From positions 3,977,980-4,041,979 of the forward strand of contig NC_132888.1 of NCBI RefSeq assembly GCF_030463535.1: a stretch of 64,000 bases of DNA. The letters run 5' to 3'. Origin of the DNA: Salminus brasiliensis (taxonomy: Eukaryota > Chordata > Actinopteri > Characiformes > Bryconidae). Of the stretch, positions 1 through 36,364 are shown piece after piece (position 1 is the stretch's first letter; each line of letters opens with the position of its first letter). The notes beneath the pieces were generated by a model, which searched no databases, had not been told where the DNA came from, and saw only the letters and a list, made by a program, of their open reading frames with translations. Made by a program: the position numbers and the translations under genes.

Positions 1-1998
1 TACAAAAGTGTAGTATTATATAGTGAGGTGTAGTATAGTGTAGAAAAGTGTAGTATAGTATAGTAGGGTGTAGTATGTTGTAGAGAAGTGTAGTGTGGTA
101 CAGTAGGGCGTAGTATGTTGTAGAAAAGTGTAGTGTGGTACAGTAGGGTGTAGTATGTTGTACAAAAGTGTAGTATAGTATAGTAGGGTGTAGTATGTTG
201 TAGAGAAGTGCAGTATAGTATAGTAGGGTGTAGTATGTTGTAGAGAAGTGCTGTATAGTATAGTAGGGTGTAGTATGTTGTACAAAAGTGTAGTATTATA
301 TAGTGGGGTGTAGTATGTTGTAGAAAAGTGTAGTATAGTAGGGTGTAGTATGGTGTAGAAAAGTGTAGTATAGTATAGTAGGGTGTAGTATGTTGTAGAG
401 AAGTGCTGTATAGTATAGTAGGGTGTAGTATGTTGTACAAAAGTGTAGTATTATATAGTGGGGTGTAGTATGTTGTAGAAATGTGTAGTATAGTAGGGTG
501 TAGTATGTTGTAGAGAAGTGCTGTATAGTATAGTAGGGTGTAGTATGTTGTACAAAAGTGTAGTATTATATAGTGGGGTGTAGTATGTTGTAGAAAAGTG
601 TAGTATAGTAGGGTGTAGTATGGTGTAGAAATGTGTAGTATAGTATAGTAGGGTGTAGTATGTTGTAGAGAAGTGCAATATAGTATAGTAGGGTGTAGTA
701 TGTTGTAGAGAAGTGCTGTATAGTATAGTAGGGTGTAGTATGTTGTAGAAAAGTGTAGTCTAGTAGGGTCTCGTATGTTGTAGAAAATTGTAGTATAGGA
801 TAGTAGGGTGTAGTATGTTGTAGAAAAGTATAGTATAGGATAGTAGGGTGTAGTATGTTGTAGAAAAGTGTAGTATAGTATAGTAGGGTATAGTATGTTG
901 TAGAAAAGTGTAGTATAGTATAGTAGGGTATAGTATGTTATAGAAAAGTATAGTATAGTAGGGTATAGTATGTTGTAGAAAGTGTAGTATATTATAGTAG
1001 GGTATAGTATGTTAGAAAAGTGTAGTATAGTATAGTAGGGTGTTGTATGTTATAGAAAAGTATAGTATAGTAGGGTATAGTATGTTGTAGAAAGTGTAGT
1101 ATATTATAGTAGGGTATAGTATGTTAGAAAAGTGTAGTATAGTATAGTAGGGTGTTGTATGTTGTAGAAAAGTGTAGTATAGTATAGTAGGGTATAGTAT
1201 GTTGTAGAAAAGTGTGGTATAGGATAGGATAGTATAGTATGTTAGAAAAGTGTAGTATAGTATAGTAGGGTATGTTAGAAAAGTGTAGTATACTAGGGTA
1301 TAGTATGTTGTAGAAAAGTGTAGTATAGGATAGTAGGGTATAGTATGTTAGAAAAGTGTAGTATAGTATAGTAGGGTGTTGTATGTTGTAGAAAAGTGTA
1401 GTATAGGATAGTAGGGTATAGTATGTTAGAAAAGTGTAGTATAGTATAGTAGGGTATGTTAGAAAAGTGTAGTATAGTATAGTAGGGTGTTGTATGTTGT
1501 AGAAAAGTGTAGTATAGGATAGTAGGGTGTTGTATGTTGTAGAAAAGTGTAGTATAGGATAGTAGGGTATGTTAGAAAAGTGTAGTATAGTATAGTAGGG
1601 TGTTGTATGTTGTAGAAAAGTGTAGTATAGGATAGTAGGGTGTTGTATGTTGTAGAAAAGTGTAGTATAGGATAGTAGGGTATAGTATGTTAGAAAAGTG
1701 TAGTATAGGATAGTAGGGTATAGTATGTTAGAAAAGTGTAGTATAGTATAGTAGGGTATGTTAGAAAAGTGTAGTATAGTATAGTAGGGTGTTGTATGTT
1801 GTAGAAAAGTGTAGTATAGGATAGTAGGGTGTTGTATGTTGTAGAAAAGTGTAGTATAGGATAGTAGGGTATAGTATGTTAGAAAAGTGTAGTATAGGAT
1901 AGTAGGGTATAGTATGTTAGAAAAGTGTAGTATAGTATAGTAGGGTATGTTAGAAAAGTGTAGTATAGTATAGTATAGTATGTTAGAAAAGTGTAGTC
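1..1998. repeat. Large 40-bp-unit minisatellite in an epha4 intron
   Basis: About 2 kb of head-to-tail units built from TAGTAGGGTGTAGTATGTTG plus TAGAAAAGTGTAGTATAGTA. The period is 40 bp at the left end; shorter and variant units (about 35 bp, TATGTTAGAAAAG) appear to the right. The array ends about 80 bp before the transmembrane exon and continues beyond the left edge. Minus-strand open frames here (Tyr/Thr/Leu-rich) are repeat translation, not genes. Confidence 0.95.
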
Positions 1999-2078
1999 AC
2001 AGATTGTCACATACTGAGATGAAAATTGAATAGTAAAAGGGAGTGAAACTGAGGTAAAAACATATCTATCGCTTTCAG

Positions 2079-13527
<11,449 letters not shown>

Positions 13528-15869
13528 TTTCAACCAGGGAAAAGAAAATTCAGAACATCCACCAACCAACACGAACGATCATTTGAGGATTAAAGAGGGA
13601 TATATAATAATTGACCTACTCATGCACTTTAATTTGATATGGACTGTAGGGGACAGTGGAATAGTGGCACTTTTGATGGATTAGCCTGTATCACCTAACG
13701 GAGAGGGACATTTCCATGCCTGTGGTCCCTAATGGTCTTCCTGGATGAGGATGTCTAATGTGGCCGGCTGCTCAGAATGAAGGCCGATTGCTGAATCTCT
13801 CAAGACTATTGATACTTTGAAATACGTCTGAATCTACTCATGGCTCTGGAGTCTGCAAAGTGCAAAGTTGTTTTTTTGTCCACTCATATTCTCATTGTCT
13901 CACGTCCACTATGCTATAGCAATGTGTGAACAGTACCAAGCAAACTACTGCTCGTAAGTAGTTACATGGCCTGGCAGATGCCCTCAATTGACCAATATTA
14001 GTGCAGAAGAGCCTGTTGTAATTCTCTTGAACTCCCAGACATGGATAAACAACAGTGGCATCAATGGGATTCAGACCCATGTCCCTGCAATATGGTGTCT
14101 CTACAACCCTCTTGTCCAGTTGTGCCACTCAGTCATCAGACAAGAGGCTGTTGTTTGTAAATGGGGAGCAACTTCGCCCCCTTTAGGTCATCTTTAGAAT
14201 GGCATGCTTCTCAACGAAGAATAAGCATAATTTCCGTGTTCACTTGGTCCCTCAAATTCAAGCATAATCTTCAACTGGAATGTGCTTTCTCAAGATCCAT
14301 TGTATCCAGCTTCAGATATATTGAACTGACTTTTGGTTTCATAAACAAAGAGATACTCTCTTCAGATGCAATCAAAAGCATCACTGGACTAAGAGGAATT
14401 CTATGAATCCATACAGTATGCTGTACACAGGTCATGGGAGGGGACAGGTCAATCCAGGTACGTTCTTCTAAGAAGTAGCTTAAGACTTCCATTCATTCAG
14501 AAGCAAAATAACAGCCAATCAGTTTCTTCAATTCCCTGTAATTTCTCTTTGTTTCTCTTTCCAGCAACATCTTTAATGACCTAAGGATGGCCTCCGCCTC
14601 CGCAGCCACTGCTCATCAATGTGACTGCAGTCAGAGGTCCTGAGAAATGCTCTCCATCGCACTGCAGTCCAGCAGAGTGCATCTGCCATCACTGTGTACT
14701 CTGTAGGCTTGGTTTTCCAAACATGTAATAAAGGTGAAAACAGGACCGTCAACAATGTCATTCAGTTAAAAATTCGACTTCAATGTCTGCTTACATTTGA
14801 CCACAAATTTGACACGAAACCAGCCATGACATTAAAACCAGATGCCTAATATTGTGCACACCCCCCTTGTACTACCGAACCAGCTCTGAAACATCGAGGC
14901 ATGGACTCCACAAGACCTGTGAAGGTGTCGTCATCATGGGTCGCATCATTGAGGCCTTGGGCACCCGTGAACCTGTGGTAGGACCGCTTCTGGTAGGCAC
15001 TAACCACTGCATACTAGGAACACCCTACAAGACCTGCCTGATGTTTTGGTGGAGATGTTCTGACCCGGTCATCTAGAACTTCACAGTTTGGTTCTTCTCA
15101 AAGCGTCCAAAGCTTGACTATTTTTCCTGCTTCAGCACCTCCATCACCTTCGAAAACTGACTGTTCGCTTGCTGCCTAATCAATCCACTATCCCTTAACA
15201 GACCCCCGATAATCAGTGTTTTTCACACCACTTGTCACTGGTTTTAATGTTATGGCTAAACAGTGTGTATGTTCTGTAATGGTGATGAACTTTACTATGT
15301 GCCTGGAAAACCGCCCCTCATTAGCTCATTAGCTCATTTCTCATGTCTTTGTGTTTCTACGAAGTTTGTTGGTCTGTCAGATATTTCACAAACCCATTTG
15401 CCTTAAACAGACCCAGACCCAGATTAGGCCTAGTCCTGGATTTGGACTGTTCATTTTAATCTACGTCTTTTTTTTATCTGTGTTCAGAGGATGTTTTGAG
15501 GGACATTTCATAGATTTGTGTATTTCACCAAGCAAGTCTACGCAGTTGGGTTTGTGTATGTACATAAAGCAGTGTTGTTTTACTATAAGATGAACATAAT
15601 TTGTGAAATGCAAACGGAACGTCTGTTTTATTCATATGCAAATGTGAGAACTGAATGTATTGTATGATAAGTGTGGTATTTTCTTTTAAAAGGGACACTG
15701 AACATAACACAGCATAATGCAATAACACTTCTTAGGTGCACTCTTATTATACGTGACTTGTTCATCTAGCTTGAATTCTTTCTCTTCCTCTTTCCATTTT
15801 TGATGAATTTAGGTACATGTAACTTATGAGTTTTATTTATGGAATTTTGTATCTAGTTTGTAAAATAAA
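13528..15869 (+). other. epha4: Probable epha4 3' UTR and downstream region
   Basis: No further coding exon follows the stop. Possible AATAAA polyadenylation signals are at 14727-14732 and 15864-15869; the second lies in an AT-rich context and would give a 2.3-kb UTR. An inverted-repeat element (14823-15257) and a tRNA-like SINE remnant (about 13900-14130) lie inside, so the true end is uncertain. Confidence 0.35.
14823..15257. mobile_element. Inverted-repeat DNA element, family 2
   Basis: 435 bp bounded by GCCATGACATTAAAACCAG and CTGGTTTTAATGTTATGGC, which are inverted copies with two mismatches. The interior has no transposase frame. A reverse-oriented partial copy is at 9060-9246. Confidence 0.7.
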
Positions 15870-16024
15870 GTTAAAAAAATACAGATGCTGTGTGGATCCT
15901 TGGACAGCCTGGTGTCAAGAGTAAATGAAACACATGTGACTAACAGTTCAATTCGGGACACACGGGATACGCAGTTCGTACATCTGCACAAAATATGGAT
16001 TACACTCAGAAACCAAACCATCTG

Positions 16025-17040
16025 AACAGAGAATGTTACAAAGTAACCAGTGAAATTTTATTACCTCAGCCTAAACCTAAACTTACCCTACTACACCTCA
16101 ACCTACTACACCTCAACCTACTACACCTCAACCTAAACTTACCCTACTACACCTAACTTACTACACCTTAACCTAATTCTACCTTACACCTCACTTACTA
16201 CACCTAACTTACTACACTTCAACCTAATTCTAACCTAAACCTAAACTAAACCTACTATTCTTAAACCTAATTCTAACCTCAACCTAAACTTAACCTACTA
16301 TTCTTAAACCTAATTTTAACCTTAACCTAAACTTAACATACTAGTCTTAAGCCTAATTTTAACCTCAACCTAAACTTAAACTAAACCTCATACACCTAAA
16401 CCTAAACTTAACCTACTATACTTAAAAATAATTCTAACCTCAACCTAAACTTAATCTAAACCTACTATCCCTAAACATAATTCTAACTTAAACATAACTT
16501 ACTACACTTATTCTAAACTTAACCTAACCTACACCTCAACCTAAACTTAAACTCAATCTGCTACACCTAAACCTAATTCTAACCTTAACGTACAATACTT
16601 AAACGTAATTCTAACCTCAACCTAAACTTAATCTAAACCTAGTACACCTCAACTTAATTCTAAATTTAATCTAACATTACCTTAACCTACTACAACTCAA
16701 CCTAATTTTAACATAAACCTAACCTAATGTACACCTCAAACTAAACCTAACCTACTATACCCAAATCTAGTCTATCATCACCCTAAGCCTAAACTCAACC
16801 TAACCTACACCTCAACCTAAACCTAAACCTAATTCTAACCTCAACCTAACATAAACCTAACCTAATCTACACCTCAACCTAAACCTAACCTACTACACAT
16901 AAACCTATTTCTAACCTTAACCTAACCTAAAATTAACCTAATCTACACCTCAACATACTACACCTAAGCCTAAGTCTAACATCACCCTAAACCTAAAACT
17001 GGACCTAACCTACACCTCAGCCTAAGCCTACACCTCAACG
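16025..17040. repeat. CCTAA-type degenerate telomere-like array
   Basis: About 1 kb of (CCTAAM)n-like words: CCTAAACTTAACCTACTACA, ACACCTCAACCTAAACC and variants. The C-rich strand is the + strand here, opposite to the GGTTAG arrays at 58-62 kb. It separates epha4 from the NLR cluster. No gene. Confidence 0.9.
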
Positions 17041-17760
17041 CTGCTGTTTTCTTAATTCTTCTTCATAGACACGAAAGGCCGGGTTGTGTGCATTTGGCAA
17101 AACAGCGCCACCAGTGGAGGTGAAATGTCGTTTCTTGAGCTTGTATAAATGTTCTGAACTTCTCGGGCTGACTGTAGTGGTGTGTGTACGAGTTTATGAG
17201 ATCTTGTTGCACTGGAACTGCACACACCGTTTAATGTGAGTATATCTGAGTTTAAACATAAGAGTCCTCTGAAGAGCACAGCTTTACAAAATCAGCAACT
17301 CACTTGTCTGGAGTTTCGTGTTCCGCTGTTTAGATCATGTGTAGCCTTGGATGCCAGAAAGCATATTCTAGACTCTAATAGCATTATGATGCAGACTGAG
17401 TTCTTGCAGATGTGTGGGATTTGGCCACAGGGCTTCAGCCGAAGCAACAAAACCACCTTCTGCAACACTACAGCAGACAGCCTGAACAAAGACATGCTCC
17501 TTTTGTTAGTCGCTCTGGATAAAAGCATCTGCTAAGTTCCTTAAACAGAAATGGAAACCCTGCTGCGTTCCAGCTAGTGTATTTATCCTTACCTTTCACT
17601 ACAGTCTTAATACTAAAGGGGCTTTAAAGGGTTCTTTGAGCGACGCTGTACAAGAACCTCTTTTGATCCCATAAAGAACCATGCTTATATTCGGGATGTA
17701 TGAGTATAAATAAACTTATTAAGGTCCAAAGACTTGATGCAAATTGACTGTCGACAGGCC
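17041..17760. other. Intergenic, no gene recognised
   Basis: A TTAGTCGCTCTGGATAAAAGCATCTGCTAA-like segment at 17500-17535 resembles the L2-type LINE tail seen elsewhere in the window. Otherwise no coding or RNA feature. Confidence 0.4.
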
Positions 17761-17799
17761 CAAAGCATTGGTTGATACTGCTCAACATTCTCTGCTCTC

Positions 17800-18275
17800 T
17801 ATAAATCCATTCAGAACTAACTCTCTAAGTGTCTTTACCTTCTCCAAGTAAATGGTCACCCACTTATCCAAGCCGACTGGCTGACCACTGAGGTCCCCTC
17901 TACCTGCATCAAACCAGCTGCCACCCACCAGTCCGACCACCGGGCTCCCCCACCACCCGTGCCAGACCAGCTGCACACCCTCCTACCACTGCTTCCTGCC
18001 TAATGACCATGTTTACTGTAAACCAGCATTACTCTCATTACTCTGACCATCACTGCCATGACTATATTATGCTTGGTTCCTCCCAAGGTTTCTTCCTCTA
18101 GCTCCGATGGAGTGTTTCCTTGCTCACTGGGGGTCTTAGATCTTAGTCTTTCATGTCTTCTTTTGTTGTTGATTTCTAGTCTTTTTTACTAATTACTGAT
18201 TGTGTAAAGCTGCTTTGTGAAATCAACAGTTGTAAAAAGAGCTATACAAATAAATTTGATTTGATTGGATTCTAC
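17800..18275 (+). mobile_element. Retroposon 3' end with AATTTGATTTGATT tail
   Basis: Contains GTAAAGCTGCTTTGTGAAAT and a tail CAAATAAATTTGATTTGATT, the form of a fish retroposon 3' end. Related material in reverse orientation occupies 18410-19020 (CCTCAGAGCTGGAGGAAGA). Confidence 0.5.
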
Positions 18276-18409
18276 TACCAGAGAATTGTCCGACCAGTTT
18301 GTACAGAAGTCCCTGTAGTTACTGAGTCATACACTTTAGTGTGTGATATTCTTTGCATCTTAAAGGAGTTAGTTTTTTAAGACTGTAGCTCATTATCCAG
18401 AAATCCAGT

Positions 18410-19020
18410 CATTAGACAAGAGATCAACAGCACATGAAAATCTAAAACCCCCCACTGAGCAAGCCAAAGATGACAGGGGGAAGGGGGATTTCCTCAGAGC
18501 TGGAGGAAGACTGGATTTGGATTTTATCCACAGTGCAATAAAAGCACAGTAGAAACTTACTGTAAAGGTTACTTAAGGACCTAGGGCCTTACCTATGGCC
18601 TCCTGTAGGAACTCAAGTGTCCCTCAATGTTCTTAGAGGAGCTTGAAATAACTTCTTCAAAAAACCCATTCGAATAAAAGTTCCTACACAGAGCACACTA
18701 AACCAGTGTTGTACACTCTAAAAAGTAGAAGATCCTTGAGGTACTTTTGGAGGTTCTTCAAAAGGAAACTGTGGAGGAACCTCAAATTATGTTTTTAAGG
18801 TTTTCAAGACAAAAGGGTTCCTTAAAAGTTCCTCAATGCACTTCAAAAGGTTCCTCCACAGTCAAAAGATCAACAGCACATAAAAACCTCAAACCCCCCC
18901 AGTGAGCAGCTAAGGGCGACAGGGGCAAGGAAACACTTCCTCAGAGCTGGAGGAAGAAACCTTGGGAGGAACCAAGACTCACAAGGAGGACCCGACCCGT
19001 TCTCCTCTGGTCAGAACTGT
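18410..19020 (-). repeat. Two tandem partial copies of the same retroposon, reversed
   Basis: The word ATCAACAGCACAT..AAAACC..CCCC..GAGC..CAGGGG..CCTCAGAGCTGGAGGAAGA occurs twice (about 18422-18515 and 18868-18955), with extra AACCTTTAAAG-type filler between. No gene. Confidence 0.5.
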
Positions 19021-19227
19021 TATTAAATTATTGACAGAAAGTCACTGTACAACCACATAAGACATATGTTCTTCTGCTCAGGTGTGCTGATCTAATCATA
19101 GTAGTGATGGTAAAGATAATATTTAATAATTCAGGTAATGATAATAATATTGATGATAATTAGAGTATTATGGTCTCCATATTGACTTGTCTTTAGTCGC
19201 ATCTAAGATTAGAGGTATCGGTTTAGT

Positions 19228-19510
19228 CTATTCTGTCATGGTTTGTCACCAGACAGAGGCAGAGGTACTCGCAGGACATTCTAATGCCAGACAAGAAAAC
19301 AGAACAAACAGAAACCAAACAAGCAAAGCTTACTAAATAAACACAAAAATCCCATAAACAGTCCAAATCTACAAACCGTGAACTGCCATGGCAGTTAAGT
19401 ACCCCTGAAAGAAAGGGGTACTTATATAGACACTAACAAGAGACTCACAAGGAACACCTGGGACTAACAAGGGGGCGTGGCTACAAAGGAGACACTGGTG
19501 GAACACTACG
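19228..19510. mobile_element. Possible LTR fragment, different family
   Basis: Begins TGTCATGGTTTGTCACCAGAC and runs through AGAACAAACAGAAACC-rich sequence. It resembles the TG..CA LTR style of the three solo LTRs nearby but is not the same sequence. No clear right end or target duplication seen. Confidence 0.3.
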
Positions 19511-19544
19511 GATGTACAACATCCGGAGAATTCGACTCTTCCTC

Positions 19545-20225
19545 TCTAGAGAGTCACCCAGGTGCTTGTTCAGTCTCTCGTCACTTCCAGACTTGGCCAC
19601 TGCAGCTCTCTTCTGGCTGGTCTCCCTCTGCGCACCATCAGGCTCCTGCGACTTATCCAGAATGAACGGATCGTCTTCAATGTTCCTAAATTCAGCCATG
19701 TCTCTCCACTGCTGCGTTCTCTCTTCACTGTAGCTTCCTGTAGCTGCTGCTCAGGTCATCAGATTCAGACCCCTGACTCTGGCCTACAAAGCCAAGACTG
19801 GACCAGCCAGCCCCTCCGTACTTGATGGCAGTGGTCAAAAGCCGATCTGCACCAAGAGCCCTTCCAGCTTCAAGTACGGCTCGGCTCGACCCACCATCCT
19901 TTAAGATCCACGGAAGACAAGCGTCCAGGCCTTTTTTCTGTCCTGCACCAAAGTGGTGGAACGAGCTTCCCCTGGGTGTCCGAACCGCAGATTCCTACGT
20001 TCGCTGTCTTCAAACCCAGACTGAAGACCCTCCTCCTCTTCTGAGAGGACTTGGACGAATTGCAGAGTACTATGGTCACCTTATTGACTTGTGCTTAGTA
20101 ATGTCTAAAGATTAGAGGATCTTTGAACTATTAGTCTATTTAAACTAGCTGAGGTTTTTCTTGGGTAAATAGCAAAGCACTTTGGTAAGTCTGGATAAGA
20201 GCGTCTGCTAAATAATGGAGGGTGT
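19545..20225 (+). mobile_element. L2-like LINE 3' end
   Basis: Decayed end of a LINE reverse-transcriptase ORF (frames reading WNELPLGVRTADS and similar, then Phe-Lys-Pro..Leu-Lys-Thr), followed by the tail GATAAGAGCGTCTGCTAAAT. Several near-identical copies occur at 25.0, 34.9, 41.3 and 43.0 kb. Frame-broken, so not functional. Confidence 0.7.
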
Positions 20226-20321
20226 GTAACTGAATGTGCTGTTAGGAGAGGTAAAGCTAGAATATGTGACTTATTCTGCTATAATTTTTGAAATACTCTT
20301 TACTATTAATAAATCTAATTT

Positions 20322-20820
20322 ACATTTAAGGCATTTAGCAGAGGCTCTTATCCAGAGCGACTTACAAAAGTGCTTTGCAATTTACCCAAGAAAAACCTCA
20401 GCTAGTTTGAAAAGGCTAAAACTGCTATTCACTATTCGCCCAAGTACTCTCGGAGGAGGTGGGTCTTCAGTCTGGAGTTTACAGCGACAGCGAGCGATTC
20501 TGCCATTCGGACACCCAGGGGAAGCTCGTTCCACCACTTTTCCTATCCCAATCAGTTAAATCCCTACCCAGTCAGTTCATTTGGACCGGATGTGATCTGT
20601 GTATATGTGAATAAGTGTTGTTTCATGGCATTTATCTTCTGTTACACACTTTAAAATGAAGGTGCTACAACAGGTCCTTTGAGCGATGCCATAGATGCCA
20701 TTTCTGGCTCCATAAACAATCATTTTAATAAAAGAGACGAATTAGAAGAACCTTTAACTTAGAAAAAAGAACCTTTAAAGACACTTTGTTAAGTATTAAA
20801 AGGTTTAAAAACTTTTCTGA
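20322..20820. repeat. Left arm of a 6.5-kb-spaced inverted repeat
   Basis: Consists of a reversed L2 3' end (20322-20545) plus an AGAACCTTTAA-rich block (20550-20820). The same two blocks occur in reverse order and orientation at 27085-27505. Confidence 0.65.
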
Positions 20821-20829
20821 GCACACACA

Positions 20830-20985
20830 CCCCCAGAGAGGTGAGCAGCCAACTCCAGTGCCCAGGGAGAAGATAGGGTTAAGGGCCTTGCTCAAGGGCT
20901 CAACAGCGGCAGCTTGCCGAGCCTTGGTATCAAACCTACAACTCTGTCATCAACAGCCCAGAGCTCTAACCTTTGAGTTTTAGAG
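20830..20985 (-). mobile_element. tRNA-derived SINE fragment (reverse)
   Basis: Reverse complement of the SINE at 41825 and 49165: shared AAGGGCCTTGCTCAAGGGC and ACAACTCTGTCATCAACAGC. No target duplication traced. Confidence 0.5.
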
Positions 20986-21185
20986 TTTAGTGTATATTGG
21001 TTCTACAAATGAGGCGATGTGACTGGCTGGCTTATTTGTTTATTTGTTTATGTGTTTGGGGGATTTGGGGATTTTTTGTATAAAGAGCTGAAAGTAGAGA
21101 CTTAAAAATATATATTAGCTTAGACTGGTTTCTACAAAATCCCCCATTCCAGCTTTAACAATAACACATCAGTGTAATGACCTAG

Positions 21186-21916
21186 TGTCATGGCATGTAC
21201 GGCCAGACACAGTAGATTAACACTCGCAGTGATGGAAATCAAAGCAAAATGGTTTATTAACGAAACCAAACACAAAACAAAGGGATAAGAAAGTGCAGCA
21301 ATGTGGGCAAAACCATGAAAAGAACCAAAACGTGACAACCCAAAATGGCGAACACAACAAACCTGGGACTGGGAGGAGCAGGGAGCTGAATTAGAGTAAA
21401 ACTAGGGGGAGAACTGAAGGGGAGATGCCAAACCAAGGACAGAGCCATGCTCTGTGTACAAAAAAGAGGAGGCTAGGGAACCAGCCGCTAGACCAAAAGG
21501 CAAGGCCGACCTAACCTGACTTTGCAGTGTACTGCCTTGAACGTGGGTCACCTTGGAACCTGAGCATGAAGCGAATGCACCTCGCTTGCCTCCACCCAGA
21601 GTAGGCTGGAGATTTTCTCCCGAACGTGGACCACAATCTTTAGCCGACCTGAACACGCCGGTAATGCGTGAGGAATCTCAGAGCGTCTCAGAGATCCCAA
21701 CGGAGTCAATTCACAGCCGTGAACAAAGGGGGTAATGCTCCTTAAATACTCCCAGTCCCAGGTGAAACACATGAACAGTGAACGAGGACTGAACCAACCC
21801 AAACAAACATGAATCAACTCAATAGAACACAAATGAACCGGAACTCCTTATATGAGCCTGTGGCGGCGGCGGCTCGGGGTCGCCCCAGGGGAGGGTGCAA
21901 TAATGAGGGCCTGACA
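21186..21916 (-). mobile_element. Solo LTR with 5-bp target duplication CCTAG
   Basis: 731 bp, + strand reads TGTCATGG..GGCCTGACA (TG..CA ends). Flanked by CCTAG at 21181-21185 and again at 21917-21921. Same family as 23378-24068 (same strand) and 28695-29397 (opposite strand). No internal retroviral genes, so a recombined solo LTR. Confidence 0.85.
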
Positions 21917-21983
21917 CCTAGCAGAATCCCCAGATGGTGTAATCGATCATGACCTGTCCAGGTCCAACAATCTTTCTATTTCT

Positions 21984-21989
21984 TTTATT
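21984..21989 (-). terminator. Candidate polyadenylation signal of NLR-A
   Basis: AATAAA on the minus strand, about 380 nt beyond the NLR-A stop codon, just before the solo LTR. Confidence 0.4.
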
Positions 21990-22369
21990 AAAAACGTCAG
22001 TCAATTTACATGTCTTTCAGTGATAAAACTCTTGCATCTGGATGATCATAAACAACAATTACAGCAGAAGTCAGATACTTCAGATCAAATCAGGTTGCTG
22101 ATTAAGATTCCAACATTTTAAACATATGCAAACATTAAACATTGTACACTGTTAAAGGTATATGATCCTTGAGGAACGCATGGAGGTGCTTCAATTTACA
22201 ACCATGGAGGAACCTCATCTATGCTAACTTTAGAGCTAGCATCATGTGTCACAGTCAGGTCTAGAAAATCACTCCAACACTGGCAGCTGTCCTCCTTGGT
22301 CTAATGCAAAGAGCTGGGGTCTATCTGGAGTTTTGCACTTTGCTTCGCTTCTTCAGTCTGATCTGTGAA

Positions 22370-35731
<13,362 letters not shown>

Positions 35732-36221
35732 TGTGGAACCAACATATATTTCTTTCAACTCATGGGAAATCATAAAGTCGAATACAGTAAGCGTGACCTG
35801 AAGTGTTCTTTCAAAAGCCTGAAAAAAACAACAACAGTAGAAAATGAGGAAGTACATAAATGCTTAAGGGGAAAAACGAATCCATGTGCAGAACCGGTTC
35901 TACATGTTTACTTTTTATGTAACACTGGCAAAGATTTCCTCAACCTGACATGATATGCACACGACATCGACGTCCAATAAATGCACTTCAATCACTTTTA
36001 GTTGTTGTTATCAAATACATGTATAGATGTACGTACAATCACAGTCTAGGTAAACCATAGCTTATAAAAAGTAAGCATCTTAATAATCAGCTCTACACTA
36101 CATTTGATCTCCACTACATTTCCAGCCTTCAGAGTCTTTCTTGCTCCAGTATTAACTCCCACCAATGACCATACTGCCCAGTGTCCAACACACATTCCTC
36201 TCAACACATTGGAACACTTAC

Positions 36222-36355
36222 CTGGTTTGATGGTCAGTCCTCTCACCAGCGACACCAGAGTCAATCTACTTGACTTTTGTTTTGTTTTTCTTTTTTTCTT
36301 CCTGGTCAGACTGCTGGCAACAAAAAGGGGCGTGTTATCATTTTTCCAATGAACT
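36222..36355 (-). promoter_or_regulatory. Candidate 5' UTR exon and promoter block of NLR-A
   Basis: Minus-strand sequence ending AACCAG at a donor GTAAGT (36221). Together with CTGACCAGGAAG and an upstream inverted CCAAT box (ATTGG near 36346-36350), it resembles the block upstream of NLR-B (51832-51960). The shared layout suggests a conserved leader; the start site itself is not visible. Confidence 0.35.
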
Positions 36356-36364
36356 TATTATGAG

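Noticed and set aside
1..1998. CRISPR-like regular spacing in the left array
   Set aside because: No unique spacers between repeats; it is a vertebrate minisatellite.
16025..17040. True telomere or chromosome end
   Set aside because: Units are degenerate CCTAA variants and coding genes lie on both sides; interstitial only.
21402..21832. Open frames at 21.4-21.8, 23.4-23.8 and 28.9-29.4 kb
   Set aside because: Internal frames of solo LTRs of one family.
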